NCBI GenBank assembly: GCA_014860175.1
Contig: JACZKF010000142.1
Location: forward strand, 1-6,068
Source: Desulfuromonadales bacterium
GTDB taxonomy: Bacteria > Desulfobacterota > Desulfuromonadia > Desulfuromonadales > JACZKF01
Length of the DNA stretch: 6,068 nt
Direction: 5' to 3'
Made by a program: the position numbers and the translations under genes. The notes beneath the pieces are model-generated. The model ran no database searches. It was not told the DNA's origin and saw only the letters and a list, made by a program, of their open reading frames with translations. Shown one piece after another: positions 1 through 5,303 of this stretch. How positions within the stretch are numbered: the stretch's first letter is position 1; each line of letters starts with the position of its first letter.

Positions 1-168
1 ATGGGTCAGGGGCCGGCCCTGGCGCTGCTCCTTTCCGGCCCGGCCCTGTCGCTCCCCAACATGCTGGTCATCCGCAGCGTCATCGGGACGAAAAAGACCG
101 TGGTGTTCGTCGGCCTGGTGATCGCCATGTCCACGGCTAGCGGACTGATTTACGGAGCGCTCTTCTAA
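1..168 (+). CDS. Putative permease, DUF318/ArsP-like family, C-terminal fragment
   Basis: Frame 1 is open from the first base to a TAA at 166-168 and encodes the last 55 residues of a membrane protein. The segment has two hydrophobic stretches, around residues 5-25 and 33-54, separated by a short basic loop (VIRSVIGTKK). The GPALSLPNMLVIR sequence and the following GTKKT are, from memory, characteristic of the C-terminal helices of predicted permeases of the DUF318 / ArsP_1 (YraQ-like) family. Family members include ArsP, which exports trivalent organoarsenicals; many others have no known substrate. The window happens to start with ATG, but the family is much longer, so the true start lies upstream. 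The genes that follow encode small thioredoxin-fold proteins, and such permeases are often found beside these. Family assignment is fairly secure; arsenic as substrate is only a possibility. Confidence 0.72.
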   Translation: MGQGPALALLLSGPALSLPNMLVIRSVIGTKKTVVFVGLVIAMSTASGLIYGALF

Positions 169-181
169 CCAGAAACCGGTG

Positions 182-279
182 TCACGCGAAGCCGCGAAGG
201 GCGCGAAGGTAATGGCAAAGAACATCCCAAAAGCCAAGAAAACTTTGGTTTTCTTCGCGTTCTTCGCGGCTTCGCGTGA
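182..279. repeat. Long imperfect inverted repeat with GCGAAG triplet motif
   Basis: The left arm (182-208) and right arm (253-279) are 27 bases each. They are reverse complements at 25 of 27 positions. The two mismatches (200-201 against 260-261) would be G-U pairs if transcribed, so the RNA could pair along the whole arm. Each arm holds three copies of GCGAAG or its complement CTTCGC: at 186, 194 and 203, and at 253, 262 and 270. The 44-base centre contains a small secondary hairpin (234-238 with 244-248). It lies between the permease stop and the next gene. It resembles interspersed GCGAAG palindromes seen in intergenic regions of many environmental Proteobacteria. It could end or attenuate transcription, or protect mRNA ends, although no clear T-run follows the right arm. 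Confidence 0.85.
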
Positions 280-287
280 AATTGATC

Positions 288-300
288 GTGGGAGGCCCAC
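288..300. other. Small perfect hairpin just upstream of a ribosome binding site
   Basis: GTGGG and CCCAC form a 5-bp perfect stem around the 3-base loop AGG. It lies 7 bases before the AAAGGAGG Shine-Dalgarno of the 77-aa redox protein. It may be a chance structure or a small 5' leader element affecting translation. No regulator is implied by the sequence alone. Confidence 0.3.
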
Positions 301-324
301 CAACGACAAAGGAGGATTGAACCG

Positions 325-558
325 ATGAGAAAGATTCAGATTCTCGGCACCGGCTGTGCCAAATGCCAGAAGTTGACCGAAAATGCCAAAGCGGCGGCGG
401 AAAGCCTCGGCATCGACTACGAACTGGAGAAGGTGACCAACCTCAACGACATCATGGCCTTCGGCATCATGACAACACCAGGGCTGGCGGTCGATGGCAA
501 GGTGGTTTCGGTCGGCAAGCTCCTTGCCCCCGACGAGATCTGCAAATTCCTGGGATAA
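325..558 (+). CDS. Small redox-active disulfide (thioredoxin-fold) protein, 77 aa
   Basis: This is a compact thioredoxin-fold protein without a signal peptide, so it is probably cytoplasmic. The first beta strand (KIQILGTG) leads straight into the redox motif C11-A-K-C14. The cis-proline loop is at T51-P52-G53 (MTTPGLAVDGKV). Length and motif layout match the 'redox-active disulfide protein 2' / Thioredoxin_3 family, whose members are about 75-80 residues. The GxGCxxC form replaces the WCGPC of classical thioredoxins. A third cysteine, C73, lies near the C-terminus. The start is set by a near-perfect Shine-Dalgarno AAAGGAGG at 308-315, nine bases before the ATG. Relatives are often encoded beside DUF318/ArsP-type permeases, as here. 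It may reduce a partner such as the downstream CcdA protein or a metal(loid) substrate. The family call is firm; the partner is inferred. Confidence 0.88.
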   Translation: MRKIQILGTGCAKCQKLTENAKAAAESLGIDYELEKVTNLNDIMAFGIMTTPGLAVDGKVVSVGKLLAPDEICKFLG

Positions 559-604
559 CCGAGGGACGAGGGAAGGCGGGGCCGTGCGTTCGCATCTATT
601 GTTC

Positions 605-610
605 AGGAGG
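605..610 (+). promoter_or_regulatory. Ribosome binding site fixing the 618 start
   Basis: AGGAGG ends seven bases before the ATG at 618. The open frame extends upstream to 363, but that part runs through the 77-aa gene in another frame and gives a low-complexity Arg/Gly-rich translation. The strong site, followed by a clean hydrophobic N-terminus, marks 618 as the true start. A nearer ATG at 613 is out of frame. Confidence 0.8.
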
Positions 611-617
611 AAATGGC

Positions 618-1046
618 ATGTTGTTTACTGATCGAGGAAACTGGCGGGTCATCGTTCTGGCCGGCCTGGCCGGCCTGATGCTCTTTTTAACCGTCGCCTG
701 CCGTCAGGCCGAATCGACCGACGCCGCGCCAGTAAGCCCGGCGATCGCCGGCGGCAATCTCCCCCGCCTGGTCGACCTGGGAGCCGACCAGTGCATCCCC
801 TGCAAGATGATGGCTCCTATTCTGGAGGAGCTGAAAAAGGAGTATGCCGGCCGGATGGAGGTCGAATTCATCGATGTCTGGAAAAATGAGGCGGCGGCCA
901 AGAGTTATGGCGTGCGGATGATTCCGACCCAGATCTTCTACGGAGGCGACGGACGCGAGTTGTATCGCCGCTCCGGCTTCATCGGCAAGGAGGAGATCCT
1001 CGCCACCTGGAAGAAGCTCGGTTATGACTTCAGCGGGCAACCTTAG
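618..1046 (+). CDS. Membrane-anchored periplasmic thioredoxin-like protein, 142 aa
   Basis: The N-terminus is a basic-flanked hydrophobic segment (about residues 11-27) ending at C28 in the sequence LTVAC. This is either a lipoprotein signal with a poor lipobox (Thr at -3) or an uncleaved membrane anchor. A linker of about 20 residues (29-48) precedes a thioredoxin domain (about 50-137). The catalytic motif is C59-I-P-C62, followed by KMMAPILEEL, the usual first helix. The cis-proline loop is at I102-P103-T104, and the FIGKEEIL segment matches the end of the thioredoxin fold. CIPC in place of CGPC should shift the redox potential. The gene sits 59 bases after the small redox protein and 34 bases before the CcdA-type gene. 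CcdA proteins pass electrons to just such anchored periplasmic thioredoxins (CcsX/ResA/TlpA type), so it is the likely periplasmic acceptor. The final substrate is unknown. Confidence 0.88.
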   Translation: MLFTDRGNWRVIVLAGLAGLMLFLTVACRQAESTDAAPVSPAIAGGNLPRLVDLGADQCIPCKMMAPILEELKKEYAGRMEVEFIDVWKNEAAAKSYGVRMIPTQIFYGGDGRELYRRSGFIGKEEILATWKKLGYDFSGQP

Positions 1047-1080
1047 TGGCTACGGTGACATCTAATCTGGCGGAGTTGAA

Positions 1081-1779
1081 ATGGAAAGTCTCTTCATCAC
1101 CCTCAACCAGGCGGTCACCGGCACGCCGATGATCGCCCTGAGCGCCTCTCTGGCCTGGGGGGTGCTCAGTGTGGTTCTCTCCCCTTGCCACCTGGCCAGC
1201 ATTCCGCTCATCGTCGGCTTCATCGATGGGCAGGGGCGGATGAGCACGGGCCGCGCCTTCGTCATCTCCAACCTGTTCGCCGTCGGCATCCTGTTGACCA
1301 TCGCCGGCATTGGCGCCGTCACCGCGGCAGCCGGGCGGATGCTGGGGGATGTCGGCAGTTGGGGGAACTGGCTGGTGGCCATCATCTTCTTTGGCGTCGG
1401 CCTGCATCTGCTCGAACTTCTCCCCACCCCCTGGTCGGCGCCGGCAAAAGTGCGGATCGCCCGCAAAGGGATGCTGGCGGCTTTTCTGCTCGGGCTGATC
1501 TTCGGCGTCGCCCTGGGCCCCTGCACCTTCGCCTTCATGGCGCCGATCCTCGGAGTCAGCTTCGGCCTGGCCGCTGACAATGTGCTGTATGGCGCCTCCC
1601 TGCTGCTGGCCTACGGCCTTGGGCACTGTGCCGTCATCGTCCTCGCCGGCACTTTCACCGAGGTACTACAGCGCTACCTCGATTGGAACGAGCGCTCCAA
1701 GGGGGCGATCTGGCTGAAGAAAGTCTGCGGAGTGCTGGTCATCGCCGGCGGCGCCTGGATGATCTACACTGCACCATGA
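1081..1779 (+). CDS. CcdA-family transmembrane thiol-disulfide electron transporter, 232 aa
   Basis: This is an integral membrane protein with six predicted helices, at about residues 17-48, 59-84, 94-114, 130-163, 168-191 and 211-229. The two family-defining cysteines are present in the expected repeats: C36 in LSPCHLASIPL (helix 1) and C148 in GVALGPCTFAF (helix 4). In CcdA and the DsbD core this pair carries reducing equivalents from cytoplasmic thioredoxin to periplasmic thiol proteins. Additional cysteines C183 and C216 lie in helices 5 and 6. Length is normal for stand-alone CcdA, with no fused thioredoxin domains; these appear to be supplied separately by the two upstream genes. A GGAG site at 1072-1075 precedes the ATG. 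No cytochrome c maturation genes are visible nearby, so a dedicated redox role in this operon is more likely than a general cytochrome role. The family call is strong. Confidence 0.9.
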   Translation: MESLFITLNQAVTGTPMIALSASLAWGVLSVVLSPCHLASIPLIVGFIDGQGRMSTGRAFVISNLFAVGILLTIAGIGAVTAAAGRMLGDVGSWGNWLVAIIFFGVGLHLLELLPTPWSAPAKVRIARKGMLAAFLLGLIFGVALGPCTFAFMAPILGVSFGLAADNVLYGASLLLAYGLGHCAVIVLAGTFTEVLQRYLDWNERSKGAIWLKKVCGVLVIAGGAWMIYTAP

Positions 1780-1790
1780 TTTATTATTTT

Positions 1791-1795
1791 GGGAG
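1791..1795 (+). promoter_or_regulatory. Ribosome binding site fixing the 1804 start
   Basis: GGGAG ends eight bases before the ATG at 1804. An in-frame TTG at 1789 would add five residues, but it overlaps this site and has none of its own. The ATG at 1804 also gives a standard signal peptide. Confidence 0.7.
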
Positions 1796-1803
1796 ATAGC
1801 ACG

Positions 1804-2283
1804 ATGAGAAATGCCCTGTTTGGAATGATGCTGGTTTATTTCCTGTTTGCGACCCCCTGCCTGGCCAAGGAGGAGATGAGCCTTGAGGCTTACCTCACCG
1901 GGTTTGACTACGAGGAGCGCTCGGAGATGAAGATGGACAGCAAGGGACTGATCCCTCTGCTGATCTCTAAAAAGGCGGTGCTGGTCGACATCCGCTTCCC
2001 GGAAGAAGTCGCCGCCTGGCGGATCGGCTTCGGCCTGGCCATCCCTCTGAACGAGCTCCCCGGTCGGCTGGCCGAGCTGCCGAAGGACAAGATCATCGTC
2101 ACCGCCTGCCCGCACAAAGACCGGGCGATCATCGCCATGACCTACCTGAAGACCCAGGGGTATGAGGCCAAGTACCTGGCCGACGGCCTGGTCAGTCTGA
2201 CCGAGTACCTGCGCGGCGACCAGGCGCGTGACCTGGCCGAGGCCATCGACCTGAAGGAGCCGCCGTTACCGTCAAAGCCGTGA
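1804..2283 (+). CDS. Exported single-domain rhodanese-like protein, 159 aa
   Basis: Residues 1-21 form a signal peptide (hydrophobic core LFGMMLVYFLF, cleavage probably after CLA-21), so the mature protein should be periplasmic. A single rhodanese domain spans about 46-140. It shows the opening strand VLVDIRFPEE (60-69), the IPLNEL segment (80-85), the active-site loop beginning at C102 (ACPHKDRA) and the closing YLADGLVSL segment. C102 plus five residues ending in Arg gives the six-residue loop typical of sulfurtransferase (not Cdc25-type) rhodaneses. Such enzymes carry a cysteine persulfide, taking sulfur from thiosulfate, sulfide or polysulfide. C102 is the only cysteine in the mature protein, because C19 is in the signal peptide. 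It lies 24 bases after the CcdA-type gene and ends the apparent operon, which suggests its catalytic Cys is kept reduced by that relay. Domain assignment is strong; substrate is unknown. Confidence 0.88.
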   Translation: MRNALFGMMLVYFLFATPCLAKEEMSLEAYLTGFDYEERSEMKMDSKGLIPLLISKKAVLVDIRFPEEVAAWRIGFGLAIPLNELPGRLAELPKDKIIVTACPHKDRAIIAMTYLKTQGYEAKYLADGLVSLTEYLRGDQARDLAEAIDLKEPPLPSKP

Positions 2284-2291
2284 GACTTAGC

Positions 2292-2340
2292 AGCATCATT
2301 TTGATTGCTTAAATATGAAAATTAATTAAAATTACTTTAT
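2292..2340. other. AT-rich intergenic stretch between the redox operon and the sensor genes
   Basis: This segment is strikingly AT-rich compared with the coding DNA around it. It contains an imperfect small hairpin (2292-2298 with 2302-2309, one bulge) and the perfect palindrome TTAATTAA at 2322-2329. I found no convincing sigma-70 hexamer pair: TTGATT at 2301 has no good -10 at the right distance. It may act as a weak transcription end for the redox operon, or as an upstream region bendable by IHF or bound by a regulator ahead of the promoter candidate at 2370-2385. Confidence 0.35.
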
Positions 2341-2369
2341 TGTCGCGCGAAACAAGAGACCCTCGGCCT

Positions 2370-2385
2370 GGGAATTCTTCTTGCA
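2370..2385 (+). promoter_or_regulatory. Candidate sigma-54 (-24/-12) promoter
   Basis: The stretch reads GGGAATTCTTCTTGCA. GG at 2371-2372 and GC at 2383-2384 are separated by exactly ten bases, and the -12 element TTGCA is a full match to the consensus. The -24 element (GGGAATT against TGGCACG) keeps the essential GG but is otherwise divergent. Transcription would start near 2396, leaving a leader of about 30 bases before the ATG at 2426. The AT-rich DNA upstream is compatible with activator-dependent sigma-54 promoters. If real, the binding protein and kinase genes need an NtrC-type enhancer-binding protein. Confidence 0.45.
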
Positions 2386-2387
2386 TA

Positions 2388-2397
2388 AGGAGCTCCT
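2388..2397. other. Perfect 10-base palindrome AGGAGCTCCT at the predicted transcription start
   Basis: AGGAGCTCCT is a complete 10-base palindrome. Its left half resembles a Shine-Dalgarno but lies about 30 bases from the ATG at 2426, too far to serve it. It overlaps the start point predicted from the -24/-12 candidate, so it could be an operator or a chance match. Confidence 0.3.
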
Positions 2398-2425
2398 CAC
2401 CTCCAAACCATAAGCGAGAAACCCC

Positions 2426-3379
2426 ATGTCTTATTTGCGTCGTGCCTTACCATGGCGTGTTATGGCGATATGCCTTCTGTTTTCCACCGCTCTGGTCGGC
2501 TGCAGTGAGGAAAAACCGCTGTTCGTCAGCCTCGAGCAACGCCAGCCACTGCCGGTACCGAATGCCGCGGTCGCCGAACGCACCTTGAAGGTTTGTGTCG
2601 GCTCGATGATCATGCCGGAAGAGGGGTATGGCTATTACCGACGACTGCTCGATTACTTGGCTACCCGGATGGGGATGCGGATCGAGGTGATCGATCCCGG
2701 CAACTACCAGGAGGTCAACCGGCTGCTGGAGAGCGGGAAGGTCGATGCCGCCTTCGTCTGTGGCGGTCCCTACGTCAAAGGGAGCAAGGATTTCGGGCTG
2801 CAACTGATCGCCGCCCCCCTGGTCAATGGTCAGGCGCATTATTATTCCTACCTGATCGTGCCGGTCGACAGCGCCGCCACCTCCCTGGCCGATCTGCGCG
2901 GCCACACCTTCGCCTTCGCCGATCCCGATTCCAACACCGGCCTTCTCGTCCCGCGCAGCCGGTTGGCCAGCATGGGGGAGACCCCCGATTCGTTCTTCCG
3001 TTCCTACCTGTTCACCTTTGCCCATGACCGCTCGATCCGGGCGGTGGCCGACCGCCTGGTCGAGGGGGCCGCCGTCGACAGCCTGATCTGGGATTATCTC
3101 GCCATTGTCCAGCCGCAGCTCACCGGCAAAACCAAGGTGATTGCCCGCTGGGGCCCCTATGGCATCCCGCCGGTGGTCGCCACCCCCGGACTGGAGGCCG
3201 CCATCCGGGAGCGCCTGCAAGCGGTGCTGCTGAGCGCCCATCTCGACCCGCAGGGGAAAGAGATCCTGGAGGGGATGCACATCGAACGGTTCGTCCCGAT
3301 GCAGGATGCGGCCTACGATTCGATTCGCCAGCTCTACCAGCAGCCGCCACCGGATCGACCGGAATCGGCCCGACGATGA
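2426..3379 (+). CDS. PhnD-family substrate-binding lipoprotein, probable sensor subunit, 317 aa
   Basis: The N-terminus (RR, hydrophobic core MAICLLFSTA) ends in a perfect lipobox, L23-V-G-C26, so the protein should be a lipid-anchored periplasmic protein. Residues about 52-292 form a type II periplasmic binding domain of the phosphate/phosphite/phosphonate (PhnD-like) family. Recognisable segments are the first strand TLKVCVGSM, then VDAAFVCGGPYV (107-117), the ADPDSNTG loop (165-172) and the IPPVVATPG hinge-like region. The mature domain has two cysteines, C57 and C112; C112 is in the segment expected to line the binding cleft. An in-frame stop at 2411-2413 and the lipoprotein signal support the ATG at 2426, although its ribosome site (AAGCGAG) is weak. 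No ABC transporter genes follow; the gene overlaps a sensor kinase gene instead. This arrangement resembles arsenite-sensing AioX, a PhnD-family protein that binds As(III) through cysteine. Ligand assignment is inference. Confidence 0.85.
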   Translation: MSYLRRALPWRVMAICLLFSTALVGCSEEKPLFVSLEQRQPLPVPNAAVAERTLKVCVGSMIMPEEGYGYYRRLLDYLATRMGMRIEVIDPGNYQEVNRLLESGKVDAAFVCGGPYVKGSKDFGLQLIAAPLVNGQAHYYSYLIVPVDSAATSLADLRGHTFAFADPDSNTGLLVPRSRLASMGETPDSFFRSYLFTFAHDRSIRAVADRLVEGAAVDSLIWDYLAIVQPQLTGKTKVIARWGPYGIPPVVATPGLEAAIRERLQAVLLSAHLDPQGKEILEGMHIERFVPMQDAAYDSIRQLYQQPPPDRPESARR

Positions 3380-5292
3380 TCCTGACCGGTGCCCTGCGGG
3401 CGAGAATCGTGATCGCCCAGATCGGCCTGCTGCTGTTTCTGGGAGGGACCATCGCCTTGCTCATCAAGGCGAGCTATTCCGGCAGCCTGCGTCGAGAGCT
3501 GGAAAAACGAGGGGTCTCCATCGCCCGGCACATTGCCCAGTCCAATGTGCAGGGAATTCTGGCCCGGGATTCCCTCGCCTTGGGGATTGCCGCCAGCAAT
3601 CAGCAGAAGGGGGGAGAAGATATCGCCTATATCTTCTTTCTCGGCGCCGGCAGCGATGAAGTCCTCGGCCACTCCTTCGCCGACGGCTTCCCTACCGCAT
3701 TGCTCGGCATCAACCCGCTCGCACCCGACCAGCCTTTTGCCATCCGCCAGCTGAACAGCGAAGCCGGCCCCATCTACGACATTGCCGTTCCCGTTGCCGG
3801 GGGCGGTCTGGGAACCGTGCGCCTGGGGCTCTCGGCCCTCCCGGTCGAGCGGGCGATCAATCAGCTCACCGGCGAGATCATCCTGATCACCCTGCTGGCC
3901 GCCGGCGCCGGGCTGCTGCTGATCATCCCCCTGTCGGCCACCGTGGTCCGGCCGATCCACCGGCTGATCCGGGCCGCCGAAGCAGTGGCCGAAGGGGAAC
4001 TGGAGCTGGAGGTCAAAGTCGGCGGCGGGGGAGAAATTCGTAAGCTCGCCCGCTCCTTCAATCACATGCTGAGCCATCTGCGCCAGGCCCGCGAGGCCCT
4101 TCTAAGCAGCAACCACGACCTGAGCGCCGAAGTCGACCGCCGCCGACTCGCCGAGGGGCGGCTGGCGGCGCAATTGAGTTTCGTCAGCACCTTGCTCGAC
4201 GCCCTCCCCTGCCCGGTCTTCTTCAAAGACACCGGAGGGCGCTATCTCGGCTGCAACCAGGCGTTTGTCGATTTCAGCGGTTACCCCCGGGAAGCGATCA
4301 TCGGCCGTTCCGCTTTCGACTTGTTGACCCCCCTGGACGCCGCCCCGCATACCATGATCGACCGTGAGTTGCTGGCTTCCTCCGGGACCCGAAAATACGA
4401 GTGGGAGTTGACCCGGCCCGATGGGACCAAACGTCAGGTCGTTACTCACAAGGCGACTTTCGGCGCCGACACCGGGCCTCCAGGCGGCCTGGTCGGTGTC
4501 CTCGTCGATTTGACCGCCGAGCGGGAGATCGAACGGATGCGCAACGAGTTCGTCTCGACCACTGCCCATGAATTCCAGACGCCGCTGGCGGCCATCCTCG
4601 GCTTCAGCGAAATCCTGCTGCGGGATGTGCCGAAGGAGGATGTGAGCCGCCGGGAGTGCCTGCAGATCATTCAGGAGCGGGCCGAGTACCTCTCCCGCCT
4701 GGTGCGCCAGATGCTCGATGTCAGTCGTATCGAGGCCGGGTGCGGCCTCCCCCTCTCCCCCTCCCTGTGCCAGGTCGACCAGCTGCTCACCCGGCTGGTC
4801 GGCACCTACGAGCAGCAGCAGACCGGCCACAACTTCCGCCTGGAGCTGCCGGCCGCCTGTCCGCCGCTGCTGGTCGATGAGGACCGTTTCTGCCAGATTG
4901 TCGACAACCTGCTCAGCAATGCGGTGAAATATTCACCGGCGGGAAGCTGCATCCGGGTGGCGGCCAGCACCCGCCCCCTTTCCCTGCAGGTCCTGGTCGA
5001 GGACCAGGGGCCGGGGATGAACGCCGAGCAGTGCCGGCGGATCTTCGACAAGTTCTACCGGGTCCGCGTCGGCAACACGGCCCCCAGCGGCACCGGGCTG
5101 GGGCTGTTCATCACCCGCTCTCTGGTCGAAGCCCATGGCGGCCGCATCGAAGCCCGCAGCTCTCCCGGGCGGGGGACCTGCATGGTGTTTTCACTCCCTT
5201 ATCCGCAGGAGACGGCCAGGGCGCAAGGGGAGAAAGCAGCGGGGGATTGGACCGAAGAGGAGCTCTCGCCCCGCCGGACGGGGAGCGAGTGA
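3376..5292 (+). CDS. Membrane sensor histidine kinase, HAMP-PAS-HisKA-HATPase, 638 aa
   Basis: Helix 1 (about 11-31) and helix 2 (about 167-190) flank a periplasmic domain of about 135 residues. That domain contains AYIFFLGAGSDEVLGHSF and GFPTALL, typical of a single-Cache-like fold. A HAMP domain (about 190-243, starting RPIHRLI) is followed by a PAS domain (about 266-380; FFKDTGGRYLGCNQAF, then the YEWELTRPDG strand). The HisKA region has phospho-acceptor H398 in HEFQTPLAAILGF. The ATPase domain (about 500-610) has the N box (DNLLSNAVKYSP), G1 (DQGPGM), F box (IFDKFYRV) and G2 (GTGLGLFI), so the kinase should be active. The last 30 residues are charged and show no receiver domain. The ATG overlaps the binding-protein stop (ATGA) without its own ribosome site, implying translational coupling. 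It probably detects ligand-loaded binding protein in the periplasm, as AioS does with AioX. The cognate response regulator is not in the window. Confidence 0.92.
   Translation: MILTGALRARIVIAQIGLLLFLGGTIALLIKASYSGSLRRELEKRGVSIARHIAQSNVQGILARDSLALGIAASNQQKGGEDIAYIFFLGAGSDEVLGHSFADGFPTALLGINPLAPDQPFAIRQLNSEAGPIYDIAVPVAGGGLGTVRLGLSALPVERAINQLTGEIILITLLAAGAGLLLIIPLSATVVRPIHRLIRAAEAVAEGELELEVKVGGGGEIRKLARSFNHMLSHLRQAREALLSSNHDLSAEVDRRRLAEGRLAAQLSFVSTLLDALPCPVFFKDTGGRYLGCNQAFVDFSGYPREAIIGRSAFDLLTPLDAAPHTMIDRELLASSGTRKYEWELTRPDGTKRQVVTHKATFGADTGPPGGLVGVLVDLTAEREIERMRNEFVSTTAHEFQTPLAAILGFSEILLRDVPKEDVSRRECLQIIQERAEYLSRLVRQMLDVSRIEAGCGLPLSPSLCQVDQLLTRLVGTYEQQQTGHNFRLELPAACPPLLVDEDRFCQIVDNLLSNAVKYSPAGSCIRVAASTRPLSLQVLVEDQGPGMNAEQCRRIFDKFYRVRVGNTAPSGTGLGLFITRSLVEAHGGRIEARSSPGRGTCMVFSLPYPQETARAQGEKAAGDWTEEELSPRRTGSE
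5265..5289. other. GC-rich hairpin at the end of the kinase gene
   Basis: CCCCG (5269-5273) pairs with CGGGG (5279-5283) around a five-base loop. Below a two-base bulge, CTCG (5265-5268) pairs with CGAG (5286-5289). The nine-pair stem ends one base before the kinase stop codon (5290-5292), at a junction of convergent genes only 11 bases apart. No T-run follows on either strand, so it is not a standard intrinsic terminator. It could still help separate the converging transcripts. Confidence 0.3.
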
Positions 5293-5303
5293 CCCGAACG
5301 GTC

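Noticed and set aside
182..279. CRISPR array or insertion-sequence end
   Set aside because: There are only two arms, in inverted orientation, with no regular spacers, no transposase and no visible target duplication.
363..617. Upstream extension of the anchored thioredoxin gene to an ATG at 363
   Set aside because: It overlaps the 77-aa redox gene in another frame and translates to Arg/Gly/His-rich sequence. The strong ribosome site at 605-610 and the membrane anchor point to 618.
1030..1626. Minus-strand open frame (198 codons) opposite the CcdA-type gene
   Set aside because: Hydrophilic, repetitive composition without motifs; the plus strand gives a six-helix CcdA protein with both conserved cysteines.
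2301..2338. Possible sigma-70 promoter (TTGATT or TTGCTT with downstream AT-rich hexamers)
   Set aside because: No hexamer at 15-18 base spacing matches TATAAT at more than three of six positions; AT-richness alone explains the resemblance.
2447..3280. Long minus-strand open frame (277 codons) antisense to the binding-protein gene
   Set aside because: Its translation is rich in Gly, Asp, Gln and His with no domain motifs, as expected for the antisense of a GC-rich gene. The plus strand encodes a clear PhnD-family lipoprotein.
3334..4077. Minus-strand open frame (247 codons) opposite the kinase N-terminal half
   Set aside because: Low-complexity Gly/Asp/Gln-rich translation lying wholly over a well-supported histidine kinase; no ribosome site or motif supports it.
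4102..4830. Minus-strand open frame (242 codons) opposite the kinase PAS and HisKA regions
   Set aside because: Shadow of GC-rich coding sequence; the plus-strand reading contains all canonical kinase motifs.
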